The notes below the pieces were generated by a model that worked only from the letters and a program-made list of their open reading frames with translations, did not search any database and had not been told where the DNA came from. DNA of 7,961 bases from Methanobacteriota archaeon (GTDB lineage: Archaea; Thermoplasmatota; Poseidoniia; Poseidoniales; Poseidoniaceae): assembly GCA_002702945.1 (NCBI GenBank), contig PADF01000026.1, positions 30,275-38,235 on the forward strand, written 5' to 3'. Below, in pieces: positions 5,229-7,961 of the stretch. Numbering within the stretch: position 1 is the stretch's first letter; each line of letters opens with the position of its first letter. Made by a program: the position numbers and the translations under genes.

Positions 5229-7436
5229 ATGGGCCGTAAAGAAGACAATATCAAGAAAGCAACAGAAGTAATGCATATACTGCCACAAATCCGAAATTTG
5301 TGTATTGCTGCACACATCGACCACGGTAAGACTACTCTTTCCGACAATCTGATCGCTGGTGCGGGTATGATGTCTAGCGATCTTGCTGGAGCTGCTCGTG
5401 TATTGGACTTCGACGAACAAGAATCCGCTCGTGGAATTACAATTAACGCTGCTTCTGCTTCAATGGTTCACGGGGTTGATGGAACTGATTATCTAATCAA
5501 TCTCATCGATACTCCTGGACACGTTGACTTTGGTGGAGACGTTACCCGTGCAATGCGTGCTGTTGATGGATGTTTCATCCTAGCATGTGCTGTCGAAGGA
5601 CCGATGCCGCAAACAGAAACTGTGGTTAGACAGGCTTTGAAAGAAAAAGTAAAGCCGGTACTTTTCATCAATAAAGTAGACCGACTTATCAATGAATTAC
5701 AAGTCACTCCTGAAGACATGATGGAGAGATTTAAGGGGACTATTACTAAGGTTAATCGTTTGATTAGGCAATTCGCTCCTGAAGAATTCAAAAAGTCTTG
5801 GCAAGTTTCAGTTGCTGATGGTACTGTTGCTTTTGGATCAGCTTACCATAACTGGGGAATAACTGTCCCTTACATGGCCAAATCCGGTATTTCTTTCACT
5901 GACATTTTCAAGTATTGTAATGATGAAAACCAAAAGGAATTGGCACAAAAAGCACCTGTACATGAAGTTCTTCTAGACATGGCTGTATCAAAGTTACCAG
6001 GACCTGTTGAGGCTCAACCATATCGTATCCCTAACATTTGGACAGGTGATTTAGAATCCGAAATTGGAAAGTCTATGATGGGCTGTGACCCTGAAGCAGA
6101 ATTAGCAATGATGATTACTAAAATTTGGATGGACCCACATGCTGGTGAAGTCGCTGTTGGCAGAGTTTACTCTGGAGCAATCAGCCAAGGTGAATCCGTA
6201 TATGCAATTGGCGCTGCCAAACCAGAGCGTGTTCAACAAGTCAGCATGATGGTTGGAGGTGACAGAATTACTGTTCCAAAGGTTGTTGCTGGAAACATTG
6301 CAGCTCTAACAGGTATTCGCTCAGCTGCTGCTGGTGTAACACTATCTAGAGACAAAGATTTCACACCATTCGAAGCAATTAGACACTATTCAGATCCTGT
6401 AGTTACAGTCGCTGTTGAACCAAAGAGTATGAAGGACCTTCCAAAATTCATTGATGCTCTACGTTCACTTGCCAAAGCAGACGCATCTCTACAAGTTACA
6501 ACTAATCAAGAAACTGGAGAGGCTCTACTTGCCGGTATGGGAGAACTTCACCTTGAAATTACAGTTTACCGTATTGAAGAAGAGCAAAATATCAAGGTAA
6601 AAGTTAGTCCACCTATTGTTGTTTACCGTGAAGGAATTGAAGGAAACAACCATGGTCGTTCCTTTGAAGGGAAATCTCCTAACAGACACAATAGATTTTA
6701 CTTCGAAGTTGAATCTCTTAGCAATGAAGTTGTTGAAGCACTTCGTTCAGGTGATCTTGGTAGCGGTACAATTAGAACTAGCGATGCTAAAGAAGTTGGA
6801 AACAAATTCGGAGCAATCGGAATGGATAAGGATCTAATGAGAAAGATTTACGCAATTAATGGAACCAATGTATTGGTTAATGATACCAAAGGTATTCAAG
6901 GACTACACGAAACACGTGAATTGATTATCGAGGCATTTAATGAAGTTTGTAACAAAGGACCTATTGCAGACGAACCAGTTCAAGGTATGTTTGTTAGATT
7001 AGTCGATGCTAAACTTCACGAAGATGCTATTCACCGTGGACCTGCACAGACAATTCCTGCTGTCAGAAACGGTTTGAAGGGCGCTATGGTCAGAGCAGGT
7101 ACTGTAATTCTAGAACCAATGCAAAAGGCATTCGTTTCAGTTCCTAATGACTGGCTAGGACAAGTTACTAGAGAAGTAACCAACAGAAGAGGAATTATTG
7201 AAGATATGCCATCTGAAGGAGAAGTTACAACTGTTGTAGGTGTACTTCCAATTGCTGAAACCTTTGGTTTCTCAAATGACATTAGAGCAGCATCACAAGG
7301 ACGAGCAGTTTGGAATACTGAAAACTTAGGTTTCGAACCTCTTCCAAAGATGCTATTCGATAAGGTTGTTAGTTCAATTAGAACTCGAAAAGGATTGAAG
7401 CCAGAGCCTAATCCAGAATCATACTATTCTGATTGA
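5229..7436 (+). CDS. fusA: Translation elongation factor 2 (aEF-2)
   Basis: This 735-residue GTPase drives ribosomal translocation of tRNA and mRNA. It is full-length for archaeal EF-2. GTPase motifs are intact: G1 AHIDHGKT (28-35), G2 RGIT (68-71), G3 DTPGH (94-98), G4 NKVD (148-151) and G5 GSA (203-205). Domain II (about 290-375), domain III (about 390-465, with LLAGMGELHLE) and domains IV-V follow. H602 in LHEDAIHRGPAQ is the expected diphthamide site, as in archaeal and eukaryotic EF-2, and it separates this from bacterial EF-G. The start MGRKEDN at 5229 is typical and is preceded by GGTGAT (5220-5225) with a 3-nt spacer. It is separated from rps7 by 131 nt with its own promoter-like and upstream terminator-like signals. 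A MOSC gene starts 5 nt after the stop. Confidence 0.98.
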   Translation: MGRKEDNIKKATEVMHILPQIRNLCIAAHIDHGKTTLSDNLIAGAGMMSSDLAGAARVLDFDEQESARGITINAASASMVHGVDGTDYLINLIDTPGHVDFGGDVTRAMRAVDGCFILACAVEGPMPQTETVVRQALKEKVKPVLFINKVDRLINELQVTPEDMMERFKGTITKVNRLIRQFAPEEFKKSWQVSVADGTVAFGSAYHNWGITVPYMAKSGISFTDIFKYCNDENQKELAQKAPVHEVLLDMAVSKLPGPVEAQPYRIPNIWTGDLESEIGKSMMGCDPEAELAMMITKIWMDPHAGEVAVGRVYSGAISQGESVYAIGAAKPERVQQVSMMVGGDRITVPKVVAGNIAALTGIRSAAAGVTLSRDKDFTPFEAIRHYSDPVVTVAVEPKSMKDLPKFIDALRSLAKADASLQVTTNQETGEALLAGMGELHLEITVYRIEEEQNIKVKVSPPIVVYREGIEGNNHGRSFEGKSPNRHNRFYFEVESLSNEVVEALRSGDLGSGTIRTSDAKEVGNKFGAIGMDKDLMRKIYAINGTNVLVNDTKGIQGLHETRELIIEAFNEVCNKGPIADEPVQGMFVRLVDAKLHEDAIHRGPAQTIPAVRNGLKGAMVRAGTVILEPMQKAFVSVPNDWLGQVTREVTNRRGIIEDMPSEGEVTTVVGVLPIAETFGFSNDIRAASQGRAVWNTENLGFEPLPKMLFDKVVSSIRTRKGLKPEPNPESYYSD

Positions 7437-7441
7437 TTGAA

Positions 7442-7903
7442 ATGTCGGCCAGAGTTATTGGCCTATTTACCTCTCAAGGTGGAGTTCCTAAACTTCCAGT
7501 TGACAGTCTAATTGTTAAAAAAACTGGATGCTTGGGAGATAAACAGAATGATCTAAAGCATCATGGCGGCACCAATAAAGCGGTATGTATTTTACAAAAT
7601 TGTATTATTGAAGATTTACAAAGTAAAGGTCATCCAATAGTTCCAGGAAGTACGGGAGAAAATATACTTCTTGATGGATATGAAGTTGGAGAAATTTATT
7701 CGGGCTCAATTATAAAATTTAGTGAATTAGAAATAGAAATTACACACGACGCACCACCGTGTAAGACTATTTCAAAATCATTTACTGATGGTAAGTTTAA
7801 CTTAATCTCCCACAAAAAATTTCCAAACTATACAAGATGGTACGGCAAAGTTATCCGTGAAGGCAGATTAACGGTTGAAGAAAAGTTTGAGGTAATCAAC
7901 TAA
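7442..7903 (+). CDS. Small stand-alone MOSC-domain protein
   Basis: A 153-residue protein consisting only of a MOSC domain (named for the molybdenum-cofactor sulfurase C-terminus), related to small YiiM-type proteins. Motifs visible are GGVPKLPV (13-20), GDKQNDLKHHGGTNKAV (32-48), PGSTGENI (68-75), the conserved cysteine C107 in DAPPCKTI, and RWYGKVI (132-138). MOSC proteins are linked to sulfur carriage, to molybdenum-cofactor enzymes or to reduction of N-hydroxylated compounds; which applies here cannot be told. ATG 7442 is chosen because MSARVIGLF fits the family N-terminus. A TTG at 7433 overlapping the EF-2 stop would add three residues. No strong ribosome-binding site is seen, so translation probably depends on coupling to EF-2. 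Codon use and AT content look like the flanking genes, with no sign of recent transfer. Confidence 0.9.
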   Translation: MSARVIGLFTSQGGVPKLPVDSLIVKKTGCLGDKQNDLKHHGGTNKAVCILQNCIIEDLQSKGHPIVPGSTGENILLDGYEVGEIYSGSIIKFSELEIEITHDAPPCKTISKSFTDGKFNLISHKKFPNYTRWYGKVIREGRLTVEEKFEVIN

Positions 7904-7938
7904 TTCTCTTTAATTGATAATCTGTTAATTCTCTTAAC
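7903..7938 (+). terminator. Candidate terminator / 3' element after the MOSC gene
   Basis: Starting at the last base of the MOSC stop: ATTCTCTTT (7903-7911), a 2-nt linker, then TTGATAATCTGTT (7914-7926), followed by an inverted repeat GTTAA-TTCTC-TTAAC (7924-7938). TAATTCTCTT also occurs twice (7901-7910 and 7926-7935). It closely matches the element after rps7 (5097-5122), including its position relative to the stop codon. Confidence 0.5.
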
Positions 7939-7961
7939 GCAATCAAGGCAGGGCTCTGTGG

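Noticed and set aside
7896..7961. Possible minus-strand convergent gene tail at the right edge
   Set aside because: Two minus-strand frames are open to the edge, one ending TAG at 7902-7900 (with PCLDCVKRI) and one ending TGA near 7896. Neither is long enough to prefer, and the region is better explained by the 3' element after the MOSC gene.
1..7961. Defence system, CRISPR array, mobile element, tRNA or rRNA
   Set aside because: I looked on both strands for regularly spaced repeats, terminal inverted repeats, transposase or nuclease motifs and tRNA-like arms, and saw none.

Overview
The window is archaeal and most likely from a marine planktonic euryarchaeon of the Thermoplasmata side (Marine Group II / Poseidoniales-like); the phylum-level call is firm and the group-level call is inference. 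The evidence is an archaeal-type uS12 and uS7, an EF-2 with the diphthamide-type histidine context, an archaeal-type UbiD, ribosome-binding sites of the form GGTGAT/GAGGTG, TATA-like boxes instead of -35/-10 promoters, a TTG start, AT-rich DNA and very tight gene packing. There are no mobile elements, CRISPR repeats, tRNA or rRNA genes that I can see.

Layout. Bases 1-96 hold the tail of an unidentified + strand gene, followed 4 nt later by a 356-aa helical-repeat (TPR-like) protein of unknown function (101-1171). It converges on a three-gene minus-strand unit: a UbiD-family decarboxylase (3863-2592), a second TPR-like protein starting at TTG (2579-1569), and a small Nudix hydrolase (1567-1166). 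The two convergent units end inside one shared palindrome, CTATAG. A 166-bp divergent control region (3864-4029) separates ubiD from the translation genes. These are rps12 (4030-4458) and rps7 (4468-5097), then a 131-bp gap with terminator-like and promoter-like signals, then the EF-2 gene (5229-7436) and a MOSC-domain gene (7442-7903) directly behind it.

How the parts fit. rps12, rps7 and EF-2 are the core of the archaeal str cluster, but the usual neighbours (RNA polymerase, L30e and nusA-like genes upstream; EF-1A and S10 downstream) are not adjacent here. The block looks like two transcription units, rps12-rps7 and EF-2-MOSC. Each starts with a TTAA-core TATA-like box 38-40 nt before a GGTGAT ribosome-binding site. 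Each ends with nearly the same 3' element, beginning at the last base of the stop codon. The UbiD closely matches the archaeal subfamily that contains trans-anhydromevalonate-5-phosphate decarboxylase, so the minus-strand unit may belong to isoprenoid (membrane lipid) synthesis.

The most interesting observations are the duplicated 3' element, the paired promoter architecture, the probable mevalonate-pathway UbiD co-transcribed with a TPR protein and a Nudix hydrolase, and the MOSC gene coupled to EF-2. I see no evidence of a defence system or other wholly new machinery.
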